Source: Boswellia sacra
Taxonomy: Eukaryota > Streptophyta > Magnoliopsida > Sapindales > Burseraceae
DNA length: 64,000 nt
NCBI GenBank assembly: GCA_013180625.2
Contig: SNVD02002434.1
Location: forward strand, 310,001 to 374,000
Direction of reading: 5' to 3'
A program made the translations under genes and the position numbers. How positions within the stretch are numbered: the first letter of the stretch is position 1; each line of letters opens with the position of its first letter. Below are positions 47,159 through 59,831 of the stretch, in pieces. The notes beneath the pieces were generated by a model that was not told where the DNA came from, did no database searches, and saw only the letters and a list, made by a program, of their open reading frames with translations.

Positions 47159-50100
47159 ATGAGGAAGCAAGGGAAGTGGGAAAATAAAATATTGGTTGTA
47201 TGGCTAAAAATATAGAAAATAAAAACTAAACTTGAAAAGTGAAGCATCTTAACAACTGATAACTGAAACTGGAACCGTTAAAAATGTCCAACCACAGGGT
47301 TAAAGAATTCTGCACTCCTAAAAAGCTCTGAGCCTGCCTAGTTGCAGTTAAGTGGACTTTTGACCTCTATTTTCAATACCAAGATGCCTTGGGAATGCAC
47401 GAAAAGGGTCTTCAAGTGGAGCTGAAAATTTGATGAGGGAATGTGTGATTTTCTCATCCACATTGAAAATGTCAACGGCTGGAATAAAAGAAAACTATGT
47501 ACATTTGAGGATGATTCTAAAACGGGTGTGACTTCTCATATATAAATCTATCTAGTGTTAAATTTGCATAGTTTTCACATAATATTCCTGCTTATGCTTC
47601 GTTAAAATTGCTGTCTGTATTGTACTATCTGCCACGAAGAATCCTGGGAACAATCAAGTGCATAACAGGATTAGAAAGAAAGAAGGAAATTGAATTGAGG
47701 CGCTTTCTGTAGCTAATTGGTCGTCCACGAAGCATTATTTGCTGTCATTCATAGACAGTAACATATCAATGCTAGCGTACAGCTGATTGTCTAGTGTTTA
47801 TTATGTAGATTGTAGCAATCTCATGCTATAAGATTCGGTTCTCAAGATATATTTATATAGTTAATCGTTGTTCCACAGGCTGAAATTAACGGCACTCGAG
47901 AGACGAGGAATTGGACACGACCAATATTTAACTTTGGTAGGATTGACAAGTCTTAATGGTATGTGTTATATATTCTTAGACTCTCTCCAAGACGAAGAGA
48001 TCAATATTCCAAGTATTCCCTTTTCCTTCTATTGTCCTGTAATGCAAATTAAACCGATCTCCTCTCTGCTCGTTATAGCCATACTAATAAAAGAATCTTA
48101 AGTAGTCCACTAGCTGCCTCATATTAATTAACTTGACCGAATAAAGGGTCATCTTTTTTTTTTTTTTTGTAAATTAAACAATATTAATACGAGTTTGATG
48201 GCTCAAGTAGGCACATGCGTGTGGTGGGTACTTTATTTTGACTCGTTAGCATGCAAGCTAATATTCTAGGAAGCTGTAAATTATATGCTTTTGCCGTTCC
48301 TGTTGGGAATCCCTCTCTGACTTTTGACACCAATAGTTAGGAAAGAATCTTGTATCTTATACATATGTAAAAGTGTACCAAAGTTAAAAAGATTAGCAGG
48401 AAATTTGACCACCTCAAATTCAGGATCTTATGGGTTGAATCAAAGTGGTTAGCATGTGGCAAACCGTTCAGCTTAAAATACAATTATTTCAGTACTCTAA
48501 CCCTCCCCTTCCCTAGCTTTACTTTTATTCTTCTGTCCTTTGTTCTAGTTAGAGAATTAAACTTTTTCTTCTCTTTATTAAACAGTCTTAGCTGTAACCA
48601 TCTGATATTCTCAAAAGTAAATGCTGCACCGTTCAAGTGTAAAAATATTTATAACTTTACAGATCAACAAATTAAATATATATATAACAATACTACAGCA
48701 TGCATGAATTTATATGTGAACATGGCTCTAATAAATAGAGCCTTATCCTAGAGAATGTTTTCGCTTGGTAAACACCTTTATAGGTATGTATTGCTTTTCT
48801 TCAATACCCAATATTAATCTCAATCAAATGGCAAAAGAAAATTAATCTTTGGGCACCGCACGCATGGTTTATGAACATGTATATGTTAATTTGGCTATAC
48901 ATCTGATTATGCAGTACTGAGGGCGAAATCTTTTATATAAAAGGATGCTCTACTATGCCTTAATTTAAACACCCACTTGGGATTCTCTTCCTCAACTGCC
49001 ATATCTTCTACGCAATGTATTAATTAGCATCTCCACACAGGCCTCGACTTCTTTCCTACTTTTCCATTTTTTAATGCTAGGATGCATCAGGAGTGGAGGC
49101 TTTTACACTTCTGCACTGTGGAACTTCATTACTTCACGCCATATGATTTGAGAACAAATCTCAATATATTACATATGCAAGCAATAGACTCATGTGGACT
49201 CATCTACGAAGTCAATTACCAAGGTTTTTTTTAATGTTTAATTCTGAAAGAAACTAGCTAGTAACGACTTAAGACAACCCCACTTCGCTATTAGCATAAA
49301 ACTCTCCGATCTTTTCGGATTAATTATAAAATTGGAAACAAATTAACTTGCAAATCAGGCTATATGGATGCGTATGCAGCAATTTTGTCCAAGTTGATGC
49401 TCATCATTTTTCCAGTTTTTACATGTTACGCTATATCCTTCCATTTTAATGAGGAAGACAATTCAATGTTGGCATGCACTCCTTTATAGCAAATTATAGC
49501 GACGTGATAATTAGGCTGCATCAAGTAGAGATAAGAAAATGGATCAAGTGGAGCATCAGCCAAATTAAGAACAAGCCAACCGGCCATAAATAATAACAAC
49601 GTCTATCCAACAAAGTTCGCTCAATAGGGATGCTGAGAAATCACCAAACACAATTATACAAAACATATAAATTATAAATTAAATAGCCTAAAAGCTGCAA
49701 ATCGAACATAAAAATCGGGAGGGTACATAACAGAAATTCAGATATACATTTTATTCAAGAACAGCGATGCAAATTATCAAATTTTACCGTCTTTACCTAG
49801 AACAAAGAGGTCTTTTACCTAGGGTCGGAAGCGAGCTTCCTTTTTATTCTAAGCCTTCCAAGTTGCTACGTGAGAGATAAAATTTATTATTAAAACAAAC
49901 TATAATATAAATTAATACAGGAAGCCAGCCATATCTATATATATATATATAAGTGGGGGGAATAGGTGAATTTTATGTTAAAAGTTGGAGCCAGTCTAAT
50001 TTATGCCCTAACTTATTTTGGCTTCATCATTTGCCTTTCTTGAGCAGGAAATGGAGTCAATATTTTTCTTTAGAAATGTCTGTGCTCTTTAGAAATAGAG

Positions 50101-51031
50101 ATGTATTAATAAATGAATGAGATTGGTGATAGGTTTACTGTTGCCACTGGAAAAATAAGGAAAATCGACGTATTGACTACCCTTTAAAGTTAAATGGAGC
50201 TAGCTAAGCTGTGGTATACTTGTATATTACAAATTAATTAAATAGGAATGAAGGACGGACGTAATGGTATGTAGCTAACCATCCTTTCAGATTTAACTGC
50301 TTGATGAGTTTCATTGTTTTTCATGTTTCATAGATAAATAAATAGCCAACTTATAGCGAGGCATATATATATGTCCGCTGGTTGCCAAAGAAGCGCGCAT
50401 TACTCTTTACAACTTTCTTTCACAAAGTTAAATATTCGAACTATAAATGCAGCTTTATGTATCTTCCACCGCACTGATCTCTCCCACCGCCGTATTATAA
50501 TTTCTTAATTTGCAGGTGTCCATACAATGATGCAAGAAATCATAGTGGACATTTTTAATTGGCATCGATCCTGGATACACTTCTTACATAAGATAGGTTA
50601 ATAAACTAAGAAATACAATGCATGCTTAGAAACAAGCTGAACCCAAATGGATTTTTGTTAATTTAATTACCTGCAATATATAGTTGATCCTGCAGCTGCT
50701 AGCTGTTATATAAACAATATTGTTGTGTTGAATCCAAAATTATGTTGAATACTTGAAATTAATGATTGAACTACTAATTAATTTTCTGTCTGTTGTGCGT
50801 GTATATTACACCAAATTTATGCATTCGTTCTCAAATGCTTAATTTGAGGAACTTGATATATTTTTTCTTCTTAAACAAGCAACACATTCACTTTTCAGCA
50901 GAAAGGAGTGTGGTATGATATATATATAACACTTTGTAATGTGACTTTTATATCAAAAACATATTAGTTATCATGTAAATTAAATGACAGAGAGAATAAA
51001 AGCGGAAAGCTAGCTAGCTAGCTGTAATGAA
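47159..51031. other. Gene-free 3.9-kb region upstream of the expansin gene
   Basis: It holds the expansin promoter on the left and the 3' flank of the TRM-like gene on the right. It is AT-rich with short AT microsatellites (about 49930-49952) and an AGCT run at 51009-51025. Short open frames such as 47868-48101 show no domain or splice context. Confidence 0.5.
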
Positions 51032-51886
51032 TTAATCTAAAGAAAAGCGCCGCGTTGGCCAACCCCCTCCATTATTTTCTGGCTCTAATGTCACCGGTTT
51101 CATAACTCTGTACCCAGTTGCCTTTGAGGAGGAAGGCATACTATTCCTCCCTCTCCTGTTGGATCCCTCACATTTGCTCACGTCCATGTCAAGTTTCCTC
51201 TCCCTTTCGTGTCTTTCAGCCCTTCTCCTGAGATTTTTCCTCTTTATAAGAGAGCTAACATCTTTAGTATCTTTTTTACTTATTGGCACAGGCATGGCCT
51301 CTAGACCCATCAACTTGGCTACTACGCCTGGTTTGCACCATATTACACTTTCTCCCGCCAGAGTCGGTGGAAGAAACAAATTAGTCTTGATCTCTGAATT
51401 GGAACCAAAATAACTTGTATAAAACCTTTCTCCTATTCTATAATCACAGCATACAGACTTTCTTCCAGCACTATTATTAATATTGTTCAAGTTTCGGAAT
51501 GAAGACCTATACATGGCATCCTTTCCATCCAGCGAAAAGCGAGGATACTGATTCAATGCATTCCTTGCAGAACGTAGAATATCAGAATTGTTAACACATG
51601 ACATTCTACCTCGGACAGCATAATATTCATTAAGCTTCGCCTTCTTGGCAATTTCCTCTTCTAACTCTAGCTGCAATATCATCTCTTCCAAGGTGGGCGG
51701 CCTTTCTTCTGATGAATGATGATGATCATCATCGTGCAGAAAAGGAGGAGATGGAGTGATCATGCAAGAGGAGTGATGTTGGTTGAGAGTAGAGGTTGAG
51801 CCATCCCCATTGCAAAAATTTCTGATACCTTTCTTCATCTTGGCGCCCAGAGAGTTCTTGAAGAGAAAGAAGGAGAGGTCTTTCAT
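51032..51886 (-). CDS. Small TRM/DUF3741-like protein with LMGLE motif
   Basis: One exon, 284 aa, Ser/Arg-rich and basic. A conserved-looking TLEEMILQLELEEEIAKKAK segment lies at about residues 65-84, NALNQYPRFSLDGKDAMYRS near 110-130, and GVVAKLMGLEAMP at about 186-198. The last matches the VARLMGLE motif of TRM/LONGIFOLIA (DUF3741) proteins, which recruit TON1 and organise cortical microtubules. The long repeats of large TRM proteins are missing, so this is a short family member. The start at MKDLSFFLFKN is the first ATG, with MKKGIRNFCNGDG as an alternative 16 codons in. Function beyond the motif is not known to me. Confidence 0.75.
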   Translation of the reverse strand: MKDLSFFLFKNSLGAKMKKGIRNFCNGDGSTSTLNQHHSSCMITPSPPFLHDDDHHHSSEERPPTLEEMILQLELEEEIAKKAKLNEYYAVRGRMSCVNNSDILRSARNALNQYPRFSLDGKDAMYRSSFRNLNNINNSAGRKSVCCDYRIGERFYTSYFGSNSEIKTNLFLPPTLAGESVIWCKPGVVAKLMGLEAMPVPISKKDTKDVSSLIKRKNLRRRAERHERERKLDMDVSKCEGSNRRGRNSMPSSSKATGYRVMKPVTLEPENNGGGWPTRRFSLD

Positions 51887-52836
51887 TGGTAATTGATGGA
51901 TGTTGGAGGCATTTGGTTTAGAAGCAGAGGGAGGAATGAAAGTGATGTATAAGGCTTCGTGAATGGGAGCGGTGGCTAGCTAGGATATTTAGACAGATGA
52001 ATTATTAATAGTTATCACAGGAGAGGGGTGAGAGCATTCACAGGATTAATGCAAAAGCCTGCTCATACTCATGGGGTTAATTTGATTATTACTGTAGCCA
52101 ATACTTATACTGCTCGATCCAGTATACCAATAAAAATAAAGATTATTAGACAGGAACTCACCCGTGTTAAAGTTTACGTAAGCCTGTCTCTGCCAATTCG
52201 ATCCAAATTAAGTGAATCACGAACAGAGGTGAAGTATATTAAAGGTGGTGGTTGATTAAGTTTTTTAAGACTGAACTAGCATGGTGATGGTGGTTGGGTG
52301 ATGATGTCCATCAATAAGACAATCAATTGATGTCTGGGTCTGGCGACTCTGGCCCCGCCCATTGAAAGATCTTCAACATGTTAATTTTTACTTAGGACTC
52401 GAGCTGTAATTCATTCATTTAAATGTCTGCAGATGGAATTGGAAGGGGCATACATAAAAGTAAAGACACCACCACCAATCGCCCTAACACAAAACCAAAC
52501 CCATATGTTGTTAACGTTTCAGGCTCCATCTTAATTTCCACTGATTTGCTAATTAACTAGGACCTTTTGATGTATCATCATTTGTAAAAGAGGTTTCAAA
52601 CTAATTTATAAATCTTCGGATTATGATTTCACTTAAAAAGATGTTTTTACATATAAAAAAAGGTTAAGTAATATATAGGAATGAAATCGATTGCTTAATT
52701 ATTTCAATGTAACTCTCGTTCCTTGAATGCAACACCCTTTCCCTCTCCCTGTGTTAAGACAGCACACATTTCCCCAGCTGGAGGCTTAATTGATCCTTTC
52801 TGTTAATTCAATTAATCTTCTTAATTCTCCCTATAG
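51887..52836. other. Upstream region of the TRM-like gene
   Basis: It contains the presumed promoter of the minus-strand gene. The plus-strand open frame 52028-52255 has no recognisable features. No repeat or RNA gene seen. Confidence 0.45.
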
Positions 52837-52942
52837 TGTTGCGTAGGAAGTCTATTATCTTGTGTTTAGTGCAGTTAGTTTATATTATGTTTAGGACCTT
52901 TTAGTAAAGGACATGTGTCCTATTTTATTTGGCTATTGTAAT

Positions 52943-53459
52943 TAGGGATAAAAATTTGGGACACGACACACGAACAACAAGACATGAATATGATACGAAC
53001 ACGATACACGATTAATAAATGGGTCAGATTCGTGTTGAGGGTGTTCAACACACCAACCCGTTTAATGACACGAATAGTTAAACATATTTTGACTATAATT
53101 AATATGTAAGCTCATTTAATGATATAAATTATTACCCACTTACAACATATATATAATAAAACGGAAATTTTTATATTATAAAATAAATTAATTTACAAAA
53201 TAATAAATTATAATTATTTTAATAATATTTTATATTAACAATAGTTTATATTCTAAAAATAATTTTAATTGATATAAATATAGAGAATATAATATATTAT
53301 GCATAACTAGATTAAACAATTAAGTAAATTATGTGAATTAAATATGACACGATTACAACACGTGGGTAACATGTTCAATAACCGTATCAAATCCATGTTT
53401 TATGTCTTGATACGAATAATTAAATGGATCGATACGCACGACACGAATTCCCACCTTTA
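52943..53459. mobile_element. hAT-type MITE, 517 bp, with 8-bp target duplication
   Basis: It starts TAGGGATAAAAATTTGGGAC, and the reverse complement of its end is TAAAGGTGGGAATTCGTGTC. It is flanked by ATTGTAAT at 52935-52942 and 53460-53467. It is the same family as the element at 44257-44956 (shared CGTGTTGAGG, AACCCGTTTAATGACACG-type blocks) but shorter. It sits inside the LTR of the copia relic. Confidence 0.85.
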
Positions 53460-53676
53460 ATTGTAATATAGTCTCCTAATTGCCAACACGTGGCAGTAAG
53501 GTCTAACATATTTTTGCTCCTCATATATAAAGCAACTTTTCCTCACTGCAGAAGCTGAGCTGCATGAGCTAAGGTTTATATTTTTCAAAGAAATTAAAGT
53601 TGGTATCAAATCTTTAGCAGGCAAACGCCATGACTCCTGGGTCAGGTGCAAGAGAATCCTCCATCAGTGCCCTTGG

Positions 53677-55453
53677 TGTTGACCCAGGTATGGCAACCCA
53701 AGAGGGGGGGTGAATTGGGTTTTTATTTATAAAAACGGATTTAGAAAACTTTTTTTTTTTAAGATCAAGATTATTTAACTCTTTCTTTGAAAATAAAGGT
53801 GAAGAAGATGAAAATAGAATTTATCAAAGGTGCAATCAAAAGAATAATAATAATGAACAATCACAAGTGCAAGTAAATGTAAAGAGTATAGAAATAGAGA
53901 GAGTGCAAACTCGATGTACGTGGTTCGGCAAACCTTGCCTACGTCCACGGGCTCCTAGCTCCACGAGCTAAGCTTTCCACTAAGTTGTAGAAATCTTTAC
54001 AACTTGCTTGATGAACAACCTCACCAAGACTTTTTCTTCCAACTCTTGATAACACCACACCAAGAGTTCTTCTTGATGAACAACCTCACCAAGGCAACTT
54101 TCTTCAACCCTTGATAACACCACACCAAGAGTTCTTCTTGATGAACAACCTCACCAAGGCAACTTCCTTCAACTCTTGATAACACCACACCAAGAGTTCT
54201 TCTTGATGAACAAACTCACCAAGGAAAGAGTTCTCTCAAGGATAACTTTTATCCTTTACAAGAAGATCTCACTCTCACCACAATACAAGAACAAAGAAAA
54301 TTTTTACAACAAAAGTACAACTCTCTTCAAAGAGTAGATAAAGAATATAAAAGCTCTCTAGACTTGATATTTCTCTTGTTTTTTGCTTGATAAAATGCTT
54401 CTCTTGCTCTTGCTGAATGCATGGGAGAAGGGCTCCTTTTATAGGCAAATGAGATGAACTTAATCAAGTGAAGACACCATCTCCAAATTTTCTGCCCACC
54501 ATAAAAACCGTAATCTTGTCTGCCATTTTTGTCAATGTTCCGTTTGAAATTTGAAAATCTGTAAAACATAAAAGATCTGCACATTTGAATAAGATTTCCA
54601 ACGCATCAAGAACCAAGTCATTTGGATATCTGTAGCTCAAGATATGGCCAAAAAATCATTCGGTGCTCAAGTGACTTGATTTTTCTTCCATGTGTCTGTC
54701 CACTGACTTGAATGATAATTCTGTCAGCCTTCCATTTGAAATTTGAATTTCTTCAAACATAAAAGATCTTCATATTTGAATAAGCTTTCCAAAACATTAA
54801 GAATCAAAGCAATTGGATATCTCTATCTTAAGATATGGCCAAAACACCATTCGGTGCTCATGTGAGTTGATTTTTCTTCTTTGTGTCAGTCTACCTAATT
54901 GCATGTCAATTATGTCGGCCTTCTGTTTGAAATTTGAATTTTTTCAAAACATATGAAATGTTACTCATTAAGTCATCTTTCCAATGCCATAAGAATCAAG
55001 TCATTTTGATTTTTCTAGCTCAAGATATGACCAAAGGAGTATTCGGTGCTCATGTCAGCTGCTTCCATTTGTCTTTCAACTTGCATGATGATTTGGACAA
55101 CCTTGCAATTGAAATTTGAATTTCATTAAAACATATGAAATGTTATAAATTGAGTAAGCTTTCCAAAGACTCAAGAATCATGTCATTTGGATATTTTTAG
55201 AGATATATATGACCAATTGATTGAACATTGCTCATGTGTCACATTCCTTGAGTCAATCCTTGTTCTTAAACTTTGGTGCCTTTAACATGTATTCTTCTCC
55301 TTAGCTTCAACACTTCATTTTAATAAGCCTCTTCTTGATTTTAAAATTATTTCAATGATCTTACTCTTGCACATAAATAAACAGGTTAGTAAATCTCAAT
55401 TAATCAATGTGTATTGTTATCATCAAAATTATCATGTAGCCTTAGGGCTAACA
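53677..55453 (-). repeat. 3' LTR of the copia element
   Basis: 1777 bp. It contains about three and a half copies of a ~62-bp tandem unit (CTTGATGAACAACCTCACCA...) at about 54004-54235. It differs from its partner by scattered substitutions and by one missing tandem unit. Confidence 0.93.
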
Positions 55454-55821
55454 ATCTCCTCCTTTTTGATGATGACAAACCATTGATTACTTTAAAATAT
55501 AATCTAAAATCAAGAATGAAAATAAAATCAATAATAAGCAAAAAGAATGGCACTTGTTATGAATATAAGTAATCCAACTCAACTATTTCTCCCCCTTTTG
55601 TTATCATCAAAAAGATGTAATCAAATTAACTACTCCCCTAAATATATTCTCCCCCTTAACATATGCTACCATTCAAAGATTATCATATAAAAACAAAATT
55701 AAGACATATCCAACATGCCTAATTCTCTTCTAATTATGCAAAATATATCTTGACTAAGGGTTTAGTCATATTTAGGTCTAGGGACTAATTCCCAAACTTG
55801 ATTTCTCTCAAATTGGTTTAA

Positions 55822-57660
55822 TTATTCTTGTATAGCCAAAATCCAACTTTTCTCATTTTTGGCTTCTTTAAAAGATTTTGGTTCAAATTGAGAGACAAAT
55901 GCAAAATGATTACAAAAGTTCCTAAAAGAAGATCTATTTCTCATACCTTGTGATGGTTCACCAATAATGAGATCTTTTAGGGTGAGCTTTTGCATACCTC
56001 CATTCCTTTGGTAATTCTTGAGAAGAATCATTTACTTCCTCAAGCTTGTCTTGTTGAAGTTGTAAATCATCTTGACTCTTTTCATCAAGCCTTGATTCCT
56101 TGATTTGCCTTTCTACTTCAACAATATCATCATCAATATCACCATGTCCGATTACCCTTCCTTTGGCATTATCACCGAAGGTCACATATCCTCCTTTCTT
56201 CATGATTAATCTTGAGAACTTGGAGGCATCTCCGGTCATATGCCTTGAGCATCCACTATCTAAGTACCACTTGTGTTTGCCACTCCTTTGTCTCTACAAT
56301 CAACATTCAAGGAGTAACTTTTTGGTACCCAAAAGTTCTTGGGTCCTTGGGGGTTAGTTATGATACTTTTTGGAACCCATATTTGTTTCAAATTAGGATT
56401 TCTCTTAATGGAGCAAGAATGCACTTTGTGTCCTTTTCTTCCACAATAAGTACATGAATGATTAGGATTATTTCTAGAAGATGCATGAGCAAAATAATTT
56501 TTAAAATACTTTTGATTTTTATGAGTTTTATATCCTAAACCTCTTTTATCAAAAACACACCTTTGATTGTAACATAGAATTCAAATTTTTTGTGCTTTTT
56601 GTAAAACTATCAACAATATTTCTTAAGTCATTATTTTCCTTTTTCAAAATAGCATTTTCTTTCTCTAATTTATCAAAATCCTTTTGTTTTAAAATCATTT
56701 TCAGTTTTTAAAAAATGTATTTGACTTTCCAAACTTTCAAAATCTTTTTGCTTTAAAATTTCATTTTCATTTTCTAAAGCTTCATTTATTTCCACCAACT
56801 CTTCTAATTGAGATAACATGATTTTTGACTTCTTTTTGAAAGCATTGATTTTTGAATTTTGTTTATCAACTTGCACATGTAAATTTTGGAATGCTTCAAG
56901 TAATTCATCATATGAAAGCTTAGGATCATGGTTTAGAATACTTACCTCATTTCTCTTAAAGCCATGAAGCACATGTTTGCCACTTCGCAATCTTCTTCTT
57001 CATTCTCTTTCAAGGTGATTTCATGAGTCATGAGAGAACCCATAAGTTCTTCTAATGGTAGTTTGGTGAGGTCCTTTGCTTCTTGAATTGCCGTCACCTT
57101 TGGCTCCCAAGATTTTGGTAGACACCTAAGAATCTTTCTCACCATTTCGACATTAGAATAAGATTTACCAAGAGATTTCAAACTATTAATAATATCCGTA
57201 AATCTAGTAAACATTTCAGAAATTGATTCATCCGATTTCATCTTAAAAAGCTCATAACTATGAACTAGCATACTAATTTTAGATTCTTTAACTTGACTAG
57301 TTCCTTCATGAGTTACTTCAAGTGTGTGCCATATTTCTTGTACCGTAGAACAAGTAGATATTCTATTAAACTCATTTATATCTAGAGCACAATATAACAC
57401 ATTCATAGCTTTAGCATTCAAACTCAATTTCTTTTTATCATCTTCACTAAACTCTTTAGGTTCTTTAAGCATGCATTCCCCATTTCAATTTTAGTAGGAA
57501 CAAAAGGTCCTTCCAAAACAATAGACCACAAATCATAATCAAAAGATTTCAAGAAAATACTCATTCTAGTTTTCCAATAAGAGTAATCACTTCCATTAAA
57601 AAATGGAGGTCTAGAGATAGAAAGTCCCTCAACATATGAAGTTGAATTAAAAGTTGTCAT
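55822..57660 (-). pseudogene. Broken copia gag-protease-pol remnant
   Basis: Gag begins at 57660 with a start typical of UBN2-type gag (RPPFFNGSDYSYWKTRM). It shifts frame near 57470 and again near 56960. A CCHC knuckle (CTYCGRKGHKVHSC) lies at about 56410-56460 and the aspartic protease motif DSGCSRHMTGD at about 56220-56255. Past that, sequence jumps to the linker and start of the reverse transcriptase domain (SQFEPKSFKEA), with a stop codon at 55822-55824. The integrase core is missing. Confidence 0.8.
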
Positions 57661-57715
57661 AGCTCAAAAATCGATTAAGATTTAAAAAATTGAGCAACCT
57701 TGCTCTGATACCACT

Positions 57716-59554
57716 TGTTGACCCAGGTATGGCAACCCAAGAGGGGGGGTGAATTGGGTTTTTATTTATAAAAACGGATTTAGAAAACTTTTTTTTTTGA
57801 AGATCAAGATTATTTAACTCTTTCTTTGAAAATAAAGGTGAAGAAGATGAAAATAGAATTTATCAAATGTGCAATCAAAAGAATAATAATAATGAACAAT
57901 CACAAGTGCATGTAAATGTAAAGAGTATAGAAATAGAGAGAGTGCAAACTCGATGTACGTGGTTCGGCAAACCTTGCCTACGTCCACGGGCTCCTAGCTC
58001 CACGAGCTAAGCTTTCCACTAAGTTGTAGAAATCTTTACAACTTGCTTGATGAACAACCTCACCAAGACTTGTTCTTCCAACTCTTGATAACACCACACC
58101 AAGAGTTCTTCTTGATGAACAACCTCACCAAGGCAACTTCCTTCAACTCTTGATAACACCACACCAAGAGTTCTTCTTGATGAACAACCTCACCAAGGCA
58201 ACTTCTTCAACCCTTGATAACACCACACCAAGAGTTCTTCTTGATGAACAACCTCACCAAGGCAATTTCCTTCAACTCTTGATAACACCACACCAAGAGT
58301 TCTTCTTGATGAACAACCTCACCAAGGAAAGAGTTCTCTCAAGGATAACTTTTATCCTTTACAAGAAGATCTCACTCTCACAATATACAGAACAAAGAAA
58401 AGTTTTACAACAAAAGTACAACTCTCTGTCAAAGAGTAGATAAAGAATATAAAAGCTCTATAATCTGATATTTCTCTTGGTTTTTTGCTTGATAAATGCT
58501 TCTCTTGCACTTCTTGAATGCATGGGAGAATGGCTCCTTTTATAGGCAAATGAGATGAACTTAATCAAGTGAAAACACCATCTCCAAATTTTCTGCCCAC
58601 CATAAAAACCGTAATCTTGTCTGCCATTTTTGTCAATGTTCGTTTGAAATTTGAAAATCTCTAAAACATAAAAGATCTGCCATTTGAATAAGCTTTCCAA
58701 CGCATCAAGAACCAAGTTATTTGGATATCTGTAGCTCAAGATATGGCCAAAAACACCATTCGGTGCTCAAGTGACTTGATTTTTCTTCCATGTGTCTGTC
58801 CACTGACTTGAATGATAATTCTGTCAGCCTTCCGTTTGAAATTTGAATTTCTTCAAAACATAAAAGATCTTCATATTTGAATAAGCTTTCCAAAACATTA
58901 AGAATCAAAGAATTGGATATCTCTATCTTAAGATATGGCCAAAACACCATTCGGTGCTCATGTGAGTTGATTTTTCTTCTCTGTGTCAGTCCACCGAATT
59001 GTATGTCAATTATGTCAGCCTTCCATTTGAAAATTTGAATTTCTTCAAAACATATGAAATGTTCTTCATTAAGTCATCTTTCCAATGCCATAAGAATCAA
59101 GTCATTTTGATTTTTCTAGCTCAAGATATGTCCAAAGGAGTATTCGGTGCTCATGTCAGCTGCTTCCATTTGTCTTTCAACTTGCATGATGATTTGGACA
59201 ACCTTGCACTTGAAATTTGAATTTCATTAAAACATATGAAATGTTATAAATTGAGTCAGCTTTCCAAAGGCTCAAGAATCACGTCATTTGGATATTTGTA
59301 GAGATATATATGACCAATTGATTGAACATTGCTCATGTGTCACATTCCTTGAATCAAACCTTGTTCTTAAACTTTGGTGCCTTTAACATGTAGTCTTCTC
59401 CTTAACTTCAACACTTCATTTTAATAAGCCTCTTCTTGATTTTAGAATTATTTCAATGATCTTACTCTTGCACATAAATAAACATGTTAGTAAATCTCAA
59501 TTAATCAATGTGTATTGTTATCATCAAAATTATCATGTAGCCTTAGGGCTAACA
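57716..59554 (-). repeat. 5' LTR of the copia element
   Basis: 1839 bp, the same ends as the partner LTR. The tandem block at about 58047-58325 has one more ~62-bp unit, which accounts for the 62-bp length difference between the LTRs. Confidence 0.93.
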
Positions 59555-59831
59555 CTTGGTTCATCCTGACGAGGAAATTTCTCAAATGGAAACACTCATT
59601 TCGGTAATCCCCTAAGCCAAACTTTTCCTTATCAAGCCGGATGAAGACAACTTCACTGTTTGAAAGGCCATGGTACTACCAACTCTCAGAGGCTACAGAC
59701 TCAAGGGATTTGTGCTTGGAACCAAGATCTGTCCTCTAGAGTTCATCTTAGGCTTCTCAATCTCTGAAGCTGGTGCCAGCTCCCAGCTCCAGCCTGATCC
59801 AGAATATGAAGATTGGATCTCTACTGACAAC

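Larger units (their letters stand above)
53677..59554 (-). mobile_element. Ty1/copia retrotransposon, structurally complete, internally deleted
   Basis: Two direct LTRs, 53677-55453 (3' LTR) and 57716-59554 (5' LTR), begin TGTTGACCC and end GGGCTAACA. The target duplication CTTGG is at 53672-53676 and 59555-59559. Orientation is minus: a primer-binding site TGGTATCAGAGC (57713-57702) lies two bases inside the 5' LTR, and a purine tract AAAAAGGAGGAGAT (55467-55454) borders the 3' LTR. The interior is only 2262 bp. It carries gag with two frame breaks, a zinc knuckle, the protease DSGCSRHMTGD segment and the first part of the reverse transcriptase region, which stops at 55822. Integrase and the rest of reverse transcriptase and RNase H are absent, so the copy cannot move by itself. 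Confidence 0.93.
52837..59831 (+). mobile_element. Degraded RE1-type copia relic, split by younger insertions
   Basis: A candidate 5' LTR begins TGTTGCGTAGG at 52837 and ends near 53587. A decayed primer-binding site TGGTATCA is at 53601-53608, then ATG at 53630 and a gag-like start. The frame stops at the younger copia element (53677-59554) and resumes after it. At about 59630-59831 it shows LPTLRGYRLKGFVLGTK, LQPDPEYEDWIST and stop codons, typical of plant RE1-type gag. It breaks off at 59831 where a gypsy-like LTR begins. No pol or 3' LTR remains. Confidence 0.65.

Noticed and set aside
47868..48101. 77-codon plus-strand frame in the gene-free region
   Set aside because: No domain, no splice partners, AT-rich composition of its surroundings; chance frame.
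52028..52255. 75-codon plus-strand frame upstream of the TRM-like gene
   Set aside because: No recognisable motif and no supporting signals.
58047..58325. ~62-bp repeats as a CRISPR or satellite array
   Set aside because: They are tandem units without spacers inside both LTRs of one copia element.
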